A DNA stretch of 64,000 nucleotides from Leptolyngbya iicbica LK (GCF_004212215.1 NZ_QVFV01000002.1:1-64000), one strand, 5' to 3'; positions 8,925 through 18,390 are shown, counted from the stretch's first letter. Notes: a model not told the origin generated them from the letters alone. Translations and numbers: made by a program.

Positions 8925-9338
8925 ATGCGCTTTCGCGAAACCCGAGACACTGCTCCCCCCCAAATTGACCTGATTCCGATGCTGACGGTCATGATGGGAG
9001 TGCTAGCCTTTTTTGTTGTCGTTACCCTCACCCTCGGCAGCGAAGAAGCCATTGACATGCAGCTACCGGCGGCTCAGCCCGAAGAGTCTCCCCCCACGCC
9101 ATCCACCACCAATCCTTTCATTGTTGAAATGCAGGCTGATGGTGGCTTCACAGTCAATACAAATCCCATTGACAAAGAAACCCTCAAAGTCGAAATGGAG
9201 GCCTACTTGGCTGAAAATGCGGACCATGTGGTCTATCTACTGCCCGCTCGCGACTTACCCTATGAACAGGTGATTCAGTTTTTGGGCGAAATGCGCGCCA
9301 TCGGGGGCGATCGCGTGTCGCTCGCGATCGAAGAATAA
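8925..9338 (+). CDS. exbD: ExbD/TolR-family protein lacking the channel aspartate
   Basis: 137 residues, single N-terminal transmembrane helix (about 15-35) and a periplasmic domain ending GGDRVSLAIEE, as in ExbD/TolR. The N-terminal signature reads IDLIPMLTVMMGVLAFF. The position that is the essential proton-carrying Asp in ExbD (INVTPxxDVML in the family) is Thr21 here. The paralogue just downstream has Asp at the same position. I infer that this subunit cannot conduct protons itself and may form a heterodimer with the second ExbD. The operon spacing is 20 bases after exbB. Confidence 0.82.
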   Translation: MRFRETRDTAPPQIDLIPMLTVMMGVLAFFVVVTLTLGSEEAIDMQLPAAQPEESPPTPSTTNPFIVEMQADGGFTVNTNPIDKETLKVEMEAYLAENADHVVYLLPARDLPYEQVIQFLGEMRAIGGDRVSLAIEE

Positions 9339-9415
9339 CTGGCTCATCGACATCTCATGCACTTCTTAGCCGAGCCAGCCCAACTGCCCCCTTCCTTACA
9401 TTCTCCCTGCCTGCC

Positions 9416-9832
9416 ATGCGTCGTCCTCGCTCGTCCGCCTCTAAGATCCCTGAAGTCAACCTCGTGCCCATGATGGACGTGTTGATGACCGTGCTGACCT
9501 TTTTTATCATCATTTCCATGACCTTGACGGGCAGACAGTTGATCGGCATTGAAATTCCTGAAAATGTCGAAGGCACTGATGCCGAAGTGGATTCCGCCGT
9601 CCAGGCCGAAGCCCTCATCATCGGTCTCGAGCGCGATGGCAACATTATTTTGGAGGACGAACAGATAAGTTTTCAGCAGCTAACTCAGCGCATTCGCGCC
9701 CATTTTGCTGAAAATCCAGACGGTACCCTGCTCCTGAAAGCAGATAAAAACTTACCCTACGACGACGTTGCTGTGTTCTTGACCGATTTGCGCGACATTG
9801 GCGGTAACCGTGTCTCCCTCGCGGTGGAATAG
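9416..9832 (+). CDS. exbD: ExbD/TolR-family protein with intact channel aspartate
   Basis: 138-residue ExbD/TolR protein. Its helix reads VNLVPMMDVLMTVLTFF with Asp21 at the proton-pathway position, followed by a periplasmic domain ending GGNRVSLAVE. It shares the domain layout and final motif with the preceding ExbD, so the two are paralogues from an old duplication. It lies 77 bases downstream of the first copy in the same direction and should be the active half of an ExbD heterodimer or homodimer driven with ExbB. The start is ATG 9416. Confidence 0.87.
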   Translation: MRRPRSSASKIPEVNLVPMMDVLMTVLTFFIIISMTLTGRQLIGIEIPENVEGTDAEVDSAVQAEALIIGLERDGNIILEDEQISFQQLTQRIRAHFAENPDGTLLLKADKNLPYDDVAVFLTDLRDIGGNRVSLAVE

Positions 9833-9896
9833 ACCGTGCAGCTGTGATGCCTTACCGAGAACTCGCCAAGGCATGAAAACGCCACCGGGGTGACCT

Positions 9897-11363
9897 TTAT
9901 GCCCAGTGAGCCAAATCGGGCGAGCGGGCAGTAGCCTTGCTCGGCGGGTCAACTTGGGTGGGGAGGAAGATTTCGAACTCGGTGCCTGGCATAGACGGGG
10001 ATGCCGTGTGGTCTGAACTCGGGATGGGCGATCGCAAAATTAAGTGACCGCCATGCTTTTCGGTCACAATCTGTCGGGTAATCGGCAAGCCGAGTCCGGT
10101 GCCATCGCCCGCTGGCTTGGTGGTAAAAAAGTCGTCAAATACCTTGCTTTGAATCGCGGCGGGAATGCCTGGCCCGTTGTCCCGAATGCGAATCGAGATC
10201 CAAGCGGTGTCTGTGAGAGGGGGCTCCTGCATATTACGAGTAATCTCTGCCGGAAGGCGATCGCACTGGTGAGTGGTCAGCGTGATGCACGGTTGCCACG
10301 TATCGGCGACCCGCGATAACGGCGAAGCTGACTCACGATTAGTGGACCCATCAGCTGACTGTGATAAGGCCGCCTGGTGCGCTAACAATGCATCAATGGC
10401 GTTGCTAATAATATTCATAAAGACCTGACCCATCTGACCGCTAAAGCAAGACACCTCGGGGAGGCTATCAGCATATTGTTTGTGAACAGTAACGCCTTCT
10501 TTTAGGCGATTATTTAAAATTTGCAGCGTACTATCTAAACTCTGATGAATATCGATCAAGTCTCGCTGCAATTCATCCATCCGGGCAAATGTTCGCAGAC
10601 TCGTCACTAAATTGCGAAGGCGGTCCGTTCCGGTTTTCATACTTTGCAAAAGCTGGGGCAAATCACGCAAAATATAGTCTAAGTCAATGCTTTTCTTGAT
10701 CTTTCTAAGTGAGTCACTTTGAGATATACTCTCCTCTTCATAGGCCTGAATCAAAGTAATTAAATCTTCGGTATACTCCTCAAAATAGTTGAGATTTCCC
10801 CAAATAAAGTTGACGGGGTTGCGAATCTCGTGGGCCACTCCCGCCATCATTTTGCCTAGCGCCGCCATCTTCTCGCTCTGCATCCGCTCCGCGCGAGTTT
10901 TTTCCGCCAGCAGATTAGTGGTCAGCTGATGCACTGTCGATTGTGCTTGCAACAAGTCATGCACATCTAATAGATAAAACGGTTGAGTCGGTGACCGCTG
11001 CGATTCAACGACAATGGGTTCATACAACAGGTCTGAAGGACGAGCGATCGCGTGTTGGGCAGCCTCGGTAATCTTTGTGGTTCCCGATAGTCGCAAATAA
11101 TTGTGCGTAATAAATCGATGCAATGTTGCCACTGATCGCTGCAAAAAAAGCTCGCGACCATAGGGTTGGCTGATCACCTCAAGGAAATGTCGACGAGAGA
11201 TGACGCCCTGCAAACGACCATCCCGAGCCAACAAAATTACGCCTGGCAACACAGGGTCGCGCTCTAAAGCTTGAAAAATTACACTTCCGAGAGTGGCTGG
11301 CTTGACCCCAAAATGATGCAGCTGCAGGTTCTCTAAGGTTGAGTCAATCCGGAGATCGTCCAT
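9897..11363 (-). CDS. CBS-domain sensor histidine kinase
   Basis: About 490 residues, soluble. Residues 1-140 hold two CBS-like motifs (LPGVILLARDGRLQGVISR; later PFYLLDVHDLL), which usually bind adenosyl ligands. A coiled linker leads to HisKA with phospho-His near residue 178 in MMAGVAHEIRNPVNF. The HATPase_c domain follows with the N-box QVFMNIISNAIDALL, G1 IRDNGPGIP and G2 GTGLGLPI. No transmembrane helix or receiver domain is present, so the response regulator is elsewhere. The frame opens at TTG 11372, but the ATG at 11363 is preferred. It is convergent with the exbD genes. A link to the Ton-like genes on both sides is only positional. Confidence 0.85.
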   Translation of the reverse strand: MDDLRIDSTLENLQLHHFGVKPATLGSVIFQALERDPVLPGVILLARDGRLQGVISRRHFLEVISQPYGRELFLQRSVATLHRFITHNYLRLSGTTKITEAAQHAIARPSDLLYEPIVVESQRSPTQPFYLLDVHDLLQAQSTVHQLTTNLLAEKTRAERMQSEKMAALGKMMAGVAHEIRNPVNFIWGNLNYFEEYTEDLITLIQAYEEESISQSDSLRKIKKSIDLDYILRDLPQLLQSMKTGTDRLRNLVTSLRTFARMDELQRDLIDIHQSLDSTLQILNNRLKEGVTVHKQYADSLPEVSCFSGQMGQVFMNIISNAIDALLAHQAALSQSADGSTNRESASPLSRVADTWQPCITLTTHQCDRLPAEITRNMQEPPLTDTAWISIRIRDNGPGIPAAIQSKVFDDFFTTKPAGDGTGLGLPITRQIVTEKHGGHLILRSPIPSSDHTASPSMPGTEFEIFLPTQVDPPSKATARSPDLAHWA

Positions 11364-11758
11364 AACATTCAAGTAGCAAACGAATCATCACGATGACGCA
11401 GACGCCCTGACTATAAACCTCAGCGTTTGAGGTATTTAAAATTACGTACCCACCCCCAACTTACCACTCAGATCCACCTGCACAGGGTGATTCCAGGTTT
11501 ACGTATGGCTAAGGTCAGGTTAAGCTTTGAGCCCGTTCAACTCAGCAGAATACTCACCAAGAATCAGCCAGACCATATAGCAGTCCGCAGTAAGGTACCA
11601 ACAGGCAAGGAGCTTAAGCCCCTTGTTCCGCAGCCTGGGGATGTACGGAGCTATCTACGCGGCGCTATACCAACCATATTGGGCACCGCCGACAGGTTTA
11701 TCGATGGCCATGGAGACTTGAGCCATCGCAAGATTTCAGGACTTGCCAAACGACTCTG
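11364..11758. other. Spacer of 395 bases, no convincing gene
   Basis: A plus-strand frame of 117 codons (11427-11780) crosses the spacer but looks random, rich in basic residues with no domain, and overlaps the TonB-like gene end. The spacer should hold the promoter for the histidine kinase and the 3' end of the TonB-like transcript. I see no strong terminator. Confidence 0.4.
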
Positions 11759-13195
11759 TCAACGCAGAAAGCTCGCGTAGAACACGGAATTTGAGTCGCT
11801 CAAATCAAATGCCTGCGACGTTAGCGGCTGACAATTGACCCCGTTGTAGGCGGTCTGCACAACAACGACATAAGCCTGAGGCGTGGCTGCTGTGGGAAAC
11901 TCAAAATCTTCCACCAGCGCTTTGGCGCGATCGTCAAACACGGCATAGCCAGTAGAACGTAGTAGTTGGGGCTCGCCTTGCAAGTGGCCATCGGTATTCA
12001 CCATCACTCCCCAGCGGGCTTCTTCCGGTTCGATGGGCAGGCAAATGTTATCGGGATAAGTAACGCGGTCTGCCAAGTCCTCTAAAACATTTTCTGCGGC
12101 CACTTCTGCACTCGCGATCGCCTCGTCTCTAGCCAGTGAATTCAGCCACTCTGCCTGATTGTGCCGCGCTTCAGACAGAGTGGTTGATGTGGGGCCAACA
12201 TAACTTTCTAACACCGCAAAATAGTCGTCTGGCAAGTCCGTACCTGCAGGCGGCCATTGGCACCCTGCTGGGTCATAATCGACCATGATTTGAACCAAGT
12301 AGGCCTGAGGTAGATCCTGGCTGGGGTAGGTATGCTGCTCTGCCATGGCTCGGGCCGCCTGATTAAATTGACGATACCCAGACGATCGCAGAGTCATGAT
12401 ATCGCTGTTGACGGTGCCATCTGCTTCAACCAAAACCAGCAGTTCCGCCATCTCAGGGGCATTGGGTAGACAAATCTTGGCCTCATAGGGGATGGGCTCG
12501 ATCTCGGTCAACGGTTGAATCTTTAAGTTGCTGTAGGGGTTGCCCTGCTCGGTAAAACTGCTGAGCCAAATTGATTGCCGCTCAGCGGTTTCTTCTGCGG
12601 TCAACGGATTTAGCCCTTGATAAGTGGCAAACACGTCAGCATAGCTAAGGAATTGTCGCCGCCCTGCCACCGCGCCTGCATTGGGGGCCGGTGGCGGCGG
12701 ATTGGGATTATTGAGCGGGGGCACGACTGGAGACGAGTTAGTGCGATCGCTTCTCGCCGACGCATTCTGAGGCGAGTTACGGCGTTGATTAGCCGCAGGT
12801 CGCGTCTCCCTACGTCGCGCATTGCTAGTGGTGGCGCGGCGGTTATTCGCCCGTAAATTACCACTGGTCTCTCTTGACCGTGCTGCCCCCGATGCCTGAA
12901 CCGAATTGCCGCTAGGCGTCGCCGTCCTTGCTGATTGATTGGCCCTTGGTCTGGCATCTGTGGTGCTCGTGGTCTCAGGGTTGTTCGTCGATCGCTGAGA
13001 AGTAGGTGGCGCAGTTTTGGTCACCGTAATCCCCTCCTCCTCAGGGTCAGGAGGGGGTAACAATTCATCCTCATCTGGTGCGGTCGGCACGAATAAAATC
13101 ATGCCGTGCAATCCTAACGAGAACAGCAACATGAATGGTAAAAGATATCGCTTCAGCGATCGCTTAACAGTTGATAGAGCAGAGGGCTTTGACAT
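11759..13195 (-). CDS. TonB-like energy transducer with two C-terminal TonB-like modules
   Basis: 478 residues. A short cytoplasmic tail is followed by one membrane anchor (about 17-36, LLPFMLLFSLGLHGMILFV). Next comes an acidic-proline stretch (LLPPPDPEEE), then a long Arg/Asn/Ser/Pro-rich spacer to about 170. Two similar modules follow. Each has a CLPxxPE-type start, a strand with DGxx, an L-R-S-S/T-G-Y motif and a P-Q-A-Y-(L/V)V strand (near 250-310 and 400-460). The layout is that of TonB, whose C-terminal domain pulls on outer-membrane receptors using ExbB/ExbD. Two modules in one chain is unusual. The exbB-exbD-exbD operon lies 2-3.5 kb away, beyond the kinase. No TonB-dependent receptor is in the window. 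The start is ATG 13195. Confidence 0.6.
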   Translation of the reverse strand: MSKPSALSTVKRSLKRYLLPFMLLFSLGLHGMILFVPTAPDEDELLPPPDPEEEGITVTKTAPPTSQRSTNNPETTSTTDARPRANQSARTATPSGNSVQASGAARSRETSGNLRANNRRATTSNARRRETRPAANQRRNSPQNASARSDRTNSSPVVPPLNNPNPPPPAPNAGAVAGRRQFLSYADVFATYQGLNPLTAEETAERQSIWLSSFTEQGNPYSNLKIQPLTEIEPIPYEAKICLPNAPEMAELLVLVEADGTVNSDIMTLRSSGYRQFNQAARAMAEQHTYPSQDLPQAYLVQIMVDYDPAGCQWPPAGTDLPDDYFAVLESYVGPTSTTLSEARHNQAEWLNSLARDEAIASAEVAAENVLEDLADRVTYPDNICLPIEPEEARWGVMVNTDGHLQGEPQLLRSTGYAVFDDRAKALVEDFEFPTAATPQAYVVVVQTAYNGVNCQPLTSQAFDLSDSNSVFYASFLR

Positions 13196-13372
13196 TATTC
13201 GGGCTGAGGGAAAGAATTTCTATAAATTAAGCGATTCAAGAAAGTCAATATCCTCACTACTTTGGGCTCAGAATGACGCTTGCGATGCAGAATCAATACT
13301 GATACATCATAAAAGTAGAGAGCTGATCTCAGCTTAAATCTTCAATCAGATATCACCATTGACTAGAAATAC

Positions 13373-14185
13373 TTAACCGCGAGGATCGGCAGTCCAAAAA
13401 ATCAAAACGATACTGGCTGGAGGATTACCCGGACCAATCTTGATCGTCGAGACATATAAAGTCGGCACCCCATTATCTTGAATTTCAAATAACTGTTCAC
13501 CACAATATCCGTCAGGAACTTCGACTAATGTCTGGTTGGCAAATGTGAGCGGTAAATCTTCGGAGACAACCAGACCATAATTTCGGCGAAAAAACTTTAA
13601 TTGGTTGGCTTGAGCCAGTAATCGATATCCGTTCGGAGTGATTTCGGCAAAGAAGCAATCTAAATTCAGGTTTTGCAAATAACCCAGCGCCCAAATATTT
13701 TGAGGAAAGTCAGCAGTGCCATCAAATTCGACATTAATACTTCCGGTCTGACCAAGCAGAGTTGACTGTCGAGTGGGGTCAAACTGAGGGTTGCCCTCGT
13801 TATCTAGAGGATTTTCTTCCAGGGCTGTTTCCTCATCTAACATTGGCTCATCAATGACTTCATCTGATACGATAGGCCGCTCTAAATCAGGAGGAATTAA
13901 CGAGTTTTGAATTGGAGGATCAGGGGTTTGAGGCTGTTCAGGCAGTGTTTCTGTTGTAGGCTCCTCTAGTGCGGGAAGATCACTAATACTTAAAATGTCA
14001 ATGGCTTCTTCCTCCTCGGTTAATGTTTCTTCCTCAGTAACCTCTGGTTCACGCTCTTGATCAGGAATCGGCATCAACATAAGAGCCATATGCAGCAGTA
14101 ATGAAAGCCCCATTAGAGGGAAAAGTAACCATTGCCACTGCTTCTTGCGGTGTAATGAAGAAGCCTCAGTGTTAGGAAGTATCAA
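13373..14185 (-). CDS. TonB-like membrane-anchored protein with acidic spacer
   Basis: 270 residues. An N-terminal anchor at about 18-38 (LLFPLMGLSLLLHMALML) is followed by an extremely acidic, proline-containing linker (about 40-140, for example TEEETLTEEEEAID). A C-terminal globular domain with two Cys (about 150-268) follows. The plan parallels the TonB-like gene just downstream (same strand, 177-base gap), but the C-terminal domain does not show its LRSSGY motif. It is probably a partner or diverged paralogue spanning the periplasm. The frame opens at TTG 14185 with no ATG before the membrane helix, so the start is uncertain. Confidence 0.5.
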   Translation of the reverse strand: MILPNTEASSLHRKKQWQWLLFPLMGLSLLLHMALMLMPIPDQEREPEVTEEETLTEEEEAIDILSISDLPALEEPTTETLPEQPQTPDPPIQNSLIPPDLERPIVSDEVIDEPMLDEETALEENPLDNEGNPQFDPTRQSTLLGQTGSINVEFDGTADFPQNIWALGYLQNLNLDCFFAEITPNGYRLLAQANQLKFFRRNYGLVVSEDLPLTFANQTLVEVPDGYCGEQLFEIQDNGVPTLYVSTIKIGPGNPPASIVLIFWTADPRG

Positions 14186-14313
14186 AGTTCTTAAAGAGTC
14201 AAGCCAAAATATCCGACAAGTTTTTCGTCACTGCAGTCCAGTTAAGTGACGGAACCATCAAAGCAGCTTTGCGAGTCTTAAGCTTTCTCATCTCTAAAAG
14301 CAATCTCTAAAAG

Positions 14314-14344
14314 CAACCCCAAGACTGAAGTTGTCTTGGGGTTG
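14314..14344 (-). terminator. Rho-independent terminator of the pstS transcript
   Basis: A 12-bp perfect stem (CAACCCCAAGAC at 14314-14325 with GTCTTGGGGTTG at 14333-14344, 7-base loop). It is followed on the minus strand by CTTTTAG. It lies 137 bases beyond the pstS stop, separating pstS from the TonB-like genes. Just beside it, TCTCTAAAAGCAA is present twice in tandem (about 14292-14317). Confidence 0.6.
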
Positions 14345-14480
14345 TAGATTGCGATCGCCAAACCAGCAAAAGTTGAACGGTGTTATCCCCCCAATTAAGG
14401 AAAGTGATTAGCCTTAATCAACCAAAGAGTTTGAGAGTCAGCAAAACTTAAAACAGGCAAGAATCATTATCTGGACTGAC

Positions 14481-15407
14481 TTACAGGCCGGCCAAAGCAT
14501 CATCCAGCTGCGCCAACGCCTCATCATAGTCGCTGCTATCTACCGCAATGTATCCAACTTCTTCAAGCAGGTCGGTATCCCGAGCAGTTTCCAGATAGTA
14601 GCGGACATAAGCCTCAACTTCAGGTCTTTCTAGGGCGTCGGTGCTGATGTAAATGAATAGTGGGCGAGACAATGGGTAAGAGCCATCTTTACCGGTTTCA
14701 AAGCTCGCTGCTACACCTTCGACAGCAACACCGTTCAAGATGTCTTGGTTTTCTAGATAGTAAGCCAGGCCAAAGTACCCCAAGGCATTCTCATCACCGG
14801 AAACCCCGACTACTAGAATGTTGTCGTCTTCACTGGCAACGTAGTCAGCGCGACTAGCACCAGACTCACCCACAACCTCTTCTGTGAAGAAGTCAAATGT
14901 ACCGGAATCTGTTCCGGGGCCATACAAGCGGATAGGGGCATTAGGCCAGCTGGAATTAACCTGACTCCAGCGAGTAATCGTCCCCTCAGCCTCGGGGGCC
15001 CAGAGTGTATTCAATTCTTCAAAGGTAATATTGGTGAGCCAATCATTCTCAGGATGAGCGACCAGAGCCAGAGCGTCCAACCCAACTAAGACTTCAATGT
15101 ATTCAATCCCAGCAGCAGCGCAGGCCTCGACCTCTTCGGGCTTGATCGGGCGGGAAGCGTTGGAGATGACCGTTTCACCAGCGCAGAATTTGCTGAAGCC
15201 CCCCCCGGTGCCAGAAACACCAACGGCAACATTGACCCCAGGGTTAACCTCCATAAAGGTTTCTGCCACCGCTTCTGAAATTGGAAACACAGTGCTGGAG
15301 CCATCAAGGACGATGATCTCTTGAGCCTGAGCTGAGGGGGCGATCGCTAGACCAACAGCAGTGGCTGCAACTACTGCACTGACTGTTGTGAATCGATTAG
15401 CAAACAT
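14481..15407 (-). CDS. sphX: Phosphate ABC transporter substrate-binding protein, PstS/SphX family
   Basis: 308 residues with a classical signal peptide (cleavage near APSAQA-QE, residue 28). The mature part has the PstS/SphX fold: [18 protein letters not shown] at the N-terminus, [16 protein letters not shown] for one phosphate loop and [16 protein letters not shown] for the other. It captures phosphate in the periplasm for the Pst transporter. No pstCAB genes are nearby, which fits SphX, a stand-alone phosphate-binding protein common in cyanobacteria. Which of the two names applies needs a tree. GGAG precedes ATG 15407. A possible Pho box lies about 110 bases upstream. Confidence 0.85.
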   Translation of the reverse strand: MFANRFTTVSAVVAATAVGLAIAPSAQAQEIIVLDGSSTVFPISEAVAETFMEVNPGVNVAVGVSGTGGGFSKFCAGETVISNASRPIKPEEVEACAAAGIEYIEVLVGLDALALVAHPENDWLTNITFEELNTLWAPEAEGTITRWSQVNSSWPNAPIRLYGPGTDSGTFDFFTEEVVGESGASRADYVASEDDNILVVGVSGDENALGYFGLAYYLENQDILNGVAVEGVAASFETGKDGSYPLSRPLFIYISTDALERPEVEAYVRYYLETARDTDLLEEVGYIAVDSSDYDEALAQLDDALAGL

Positions 15408-15911
15408 AAGTTATTACACTCCGTGGGTGTATCAGACATCACCAGACCAAAAGAAAAAATATCAACCGAAGATTATCGAGACCTTTACTAAAGCCCAAGG
15501 GGATATTGGGGTTGAATTAAGCTTTGATTAACTGTCAGCAAATGGATTCAGTGAATCGGCCGAGATATGAAGTGCATCTTTGCCGAGGACTGATCGGTAG
15601 CTCATTACAGTGAAAACAAGCAGGCACTTAATTTCAGTGGCGCTTTAAACCTGAGGACGATGGCATCGGTTCACGGCAAAATTCGGGATATGGCCGTGCT
15701 CCTAGACCCCACTTCACAATCGATAGAACTGGCCCTGACCGATTCTTTTGGGTAGCGCCCATCAATATGAGATTCCAGCAGCCACATCATTGCAGGATTG
15801 TTCTCTGCCCCGCAGCCAAAGTAGTCTTGGGTGATTTTAGGAGACTTTCCCGATAGAACTCCCAGACAAATTTGCCCCACTCTAGACATCCTTTTAGGAC
15901 ACAGCTTGTTT
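15408..15911. other. Spacer of about 500 bases upstream of pstS/sphX
   Basis: It contains the presumed pstS promoter and Pho box at its left end. A minus-strand open stretch (to 15671) merely extends from the kinase gene's other frames and is not credible as a gene. I see no RNA structure. Confidence 0.4.
15514..15532 (-). promoter_or_regulatory. Possible SphR Pho box
   Basis: On the minus strand GTTAATCA-AAG-CTTAATTC gives two T-T-A-A-T half-sites spaced 11 bases, like the tandem CTTAACCT repeats bound by cyanobacterial SphR/PhoB. They are followed by a weaker CCCAATAT. It lies 107-125 bases upstream of the pstS start. The match to consensus is partial, so this is tentative. Confidence 0.3.
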
Positions 15912-17672
15912 TTAGAAGATGAGATCAAGGCCGAGGGCTTGCAGATCAATATGATGTAAACAGGTATCTTGCCCTTGTTGGCTAACGATCCAGAGCCCAT
16001 GAGGAGGGTGAAAGCAGACCGCTTCAGGAATGGGTAAATCGTTGATCTGGCCAATAAGTTGTCCGTAATAGTTGATGAGGCGCATTTCGCCTTTCTGGCT
16101 GATGGCTACATAACCAGTGACCAGTTCACCAAACCAATGAGGCACGATATCGAGACGGCAGCGCATGATGCGATAGGGCTTAATTCGGATGACCAAGAAA
16201 TCTTGTTGCTTAGTACCTGCCAGGGCAATACAGCTACCTGGCTTTTGGCTGGCAAACAGGTGATGAATATTAGTCTGAACGCTGACCTTGCCCAGTGACT
16301 GCCCTTTGCGGCTTAAGACATGCAGATGAGACTGTTTGTCCTGCTGACTCGCGATCGCATAATGGCGATCGTCTAACATGGCGGCAGTTGTGGGTACCTG
16401 CTCGTCCTCAGTCGGTAACTCACGGATGATAGGAGATGAATGGTGAGTATTCACCGCCCACAGCCGGCGGGGCGATGCTAGAGACTGGACAATCGCCCAT
16501 TGTTGGCCGCCCGGTAATACTGCGATCGCTGTGTTAAAAGTTGCCAGCGTGACGAGGCTACTGGTTGTCAGCAAATGTAATTGGTTTTGAGTGACCACCA
16601 GCACGCCTGATGGCACCTGACAGAGTTGTGTAATCGGGGCATCAAAGTCCCAAGTTGCGGCTGGGCGCTCAGAGTCAAGAGTCTGAGTATTTGTTAGTGA
16701 CCAGCCATATAGCTGATGACCATGAGCCGTCAACAGTTGGGGCAGAGCATCGGTCGCGTTCAATAACGCAAGAGCTGAACAACGGTCAGGTAATTGGACA
16801 GGCTCTTGAGGCGCGAAGGAGCCCACCGTTTTCAGCGCGGCAATCTTGGGAAACCGTTCGCGTAAGTCTCCGGCGGTCAAGGTTTTCCGCACCTTTAAAA
16901 TCGCGGCTTTCATGTCTGTGGCGCTGCGATAGCGACGAGGCGTGAGTTTTTCGGTCGCCTTCTTTAAGATTGCTTGAATGCTGACGGGCAAACTGTCTGG
17001 CAGTTTCACTGCATGGTTGAGATGGCACACCATGAGCTGGTTATAGTTGCCAGAAAAGGGGCGATCGCCCAGCAGCAACTCATACAACATAATGCCCACA
17101 GCATACAAATCTGAGGCCGCCGAAAACTGGAAATAGAACCGCTCAGGGGCCATATAAGCAGGTGACCCAGTCGCCCCTTTATCCTTGCCTTGGTACTCTT
17201 GGCTCAGTCGAGCAATGCCAAAATCGGAGACCTTGGCTCGCCACCCATGGGGCGATAAGCTGAGCAAAATATTTTCGGGTTTGATATCGCAGTGAATTAA
17301 CCCTTTGGCATGGGCATGTTCCAGAGCGGACAAGATTTCGGTCGTGAGCGTCAAAATCTCCGCCAAGGTTAGCTGCGTGCCCTGCTCCATCAGATCGCGC
17401 AGAGTGCCCCCTTCGCAATAGTCCAACACCAATTGCCGACCACTGCCGGATTGGTCTAGGGCAAGGCAATTAGCAATGTGTGGGTGGTCGAGGCTGAGTA
17501 AAAAGCGGAATTCTCGGAGGAACTGGTGGGTCGGAAAGCGATCGCGGTTTAAATTTTTAAGCGCCACCAATCGCCCACTTTTGCGATGGATGGCGCAGTA
17601 AACTTGCCCAAATTGCCCTTGTCCCACTAACCCTAGAGACCGATATTTAGCACTTTGATAGGTTTTCAGCAC
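15912..17672 (-). CDS. spkG: Serine/threonine protein kinase, SpkG-like (PAP operon)
   Basis: 586 residues. An N-terminal Hanks-type kinase (about 10-270) has the glycine loop GQGQFGQV, Lys39 in VALKNL, catalytic HCDIKPEN (Cys in place of Arg in the HRD motif), KVSDFG and YMAPERF. The remaining 300 residues are repeat-like beta strands that may form a propeller, with no clear membrane helix. Size and position as the last gene after two V4R proteins match Slr0152 (SpkG) of Synechocystis, which closes the slr0144-slr0152 operon linked to photosystem II assembly and stress response. It starts at ATG 17672, 37 bases after the preceding gene. Confidence 0.75.
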   Translation of the reverse strand: MLKTYQSAKYRSLGLVGQGQFGQVYCAIHRKSGRLVALKNLNRDRFPTHQFLREFRFLLSLDHPHIANCLALDQSGSGRQLVLDYCEGGTLRDLMEQGTQLTLAEILTLTTEILSALEHAHAKGLIHCDIKPENILLSLSPHGWRAKVSDFGIARLSQEYQGKDKGATGSPAYMAPERFYFQFSAASDLYAVGIMLYELLLGDRPFSGNYNQLMVCHLNHAVKLPDSLPVSIQAILKKATEKLTPRRYRSATDMKAAILKVRKTLTAGDLRERFPKIAALKTVGSFAPQEPVQLPDRCSALALLNATDALPQLLTAHGHQLYGWSLTNTQTLDSERPAATWDFDAPITQLCQVPSGVLVVTQNQLHLLTTSSLVTLATFNTAIAVLPGGQQWAIVQSLASPRRLWAVNTHHSSPIIRELPTEDEQVPTTAAMLDDRHYAIASQQDKQSHLHVLSRKGQSLGKVSVQTNIHHLFASQKPGSCIALAGTKQQDFLVIRIKPYRIMRCRLDIVPHWFGELVTGYVAISQKGEMRLINYYGQLIGQINDLPIPEAVCFHPPHGLWIVSQQGQDTCLHHIDLQALGLDLIF

Positions 17673-17709
17673 AGTGATCGTAGACGCGAGGGGAAGTTAA
17701 GATGACGGG

Positions 17710-18366
17710 TTACTGAGTCAACATTTGCATGATTGCAGTGTGGGGCTGACCTTCTTGGACTAAGGCTTCTGCGGCTTCGAGACGGTTTTCTAAACCCAGA
17801 ACGAAACGGTTGCGATCGGCCCCCATCGACTCACAGCTGATTTGGACACAGGTTAAATCACGCCCCGTCAGTTGACTAAAGAATGCTTGCAAAACGCCAC
17901 ATTCTAAAGCTCCCGAAGGCTGATTCGGCTGAATTGCATGGGCCGTAAAGGGCGAATTCTGCACTTCAATCACCAAAAACCCCTTCATTTGGTAATCGGT
18001 GTTGACCGTGAGTACTCCCCAGCCGTGGGTGCGCCAGCATTCCTGCAAAGCTTTGACAAATTCCACCATTGACAAGTCGGCAACACCCTTTTGGTAATAG
18101 TCGCTGAGCTCCTCGCAAAAGCGCGCATAAAAGTTTTTGCCCCACCACAGGCCACAGTTGCGCAGCACGTAGCGGGTCGCCTGCCCAGTTTCCTGGTTCA
18201 AACCTGCCACAATCGACTTCATCAAGGCATCAGGCAACGCCAGCAGGCGATCGCCACGTCGATTTTCCAGCAGTCCCAGTTCTAGGGTGCCTCGGATATA
18301 GACATCGCTCGCAAAATAGTTACTGGGTAAGCGATCGTCAACAAGTAAATCAGCAACCGAAATCAT
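17710..18366 (-). CDS. V4R-domain protein, Slr0147-like
   Basis: About 218 residues. The C-terminal half carries a V4R (4-vinyl reductase) domain, ending in SQLTGRDLTCVQISCESMG and then an FVLG strand. The N-terminal half is helical. It resembles the other V4R protein at 19303-19989 and corresponds by order to Slr0147 of the Synechocystis PAP operon. V4R domains bind small hydrophobic ligands or tetrapyrrole-like molecules, so a role in handling pigment intermediates during PSII assembly is possible but unproven. The frame opens at TTG 18384. ATG 18366 with AGAGGA six bases upstream is the better start. Only 24 bases separate it from the upstream gene. Confidence 0.7.
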   Translation of the reverse strand: MISVADLLVDDRLPSNYFASDVYIRGTLELGLLENRRGDRLLALPDALMKSIVAGLNQETGQATRYVLRNCGLWWGKNFYARFCEELSDYYQKGVADLSMVEFVKALQECWRTHGWGVLTVNTDYQMKGFLVIEVQNSPFTAHAIQPNQPSGALECGVLQAFFSQLTGRDLTCVQISCESMGADRNRFVLGLENRLEAAEALVQEGQPHTAIMQMLTQ

Positions 18367-18390
18367 AACGTCCTCTTTCTGCAAATGAGA

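Noticed and set aside
11427-11780. Plus-strand ORF of 117 codons in the kinase/TonB-like spacer
   Set aside because: Composition looks random, with no domain or ribosome-binding site, and it overlaps the TonB-like gene end.
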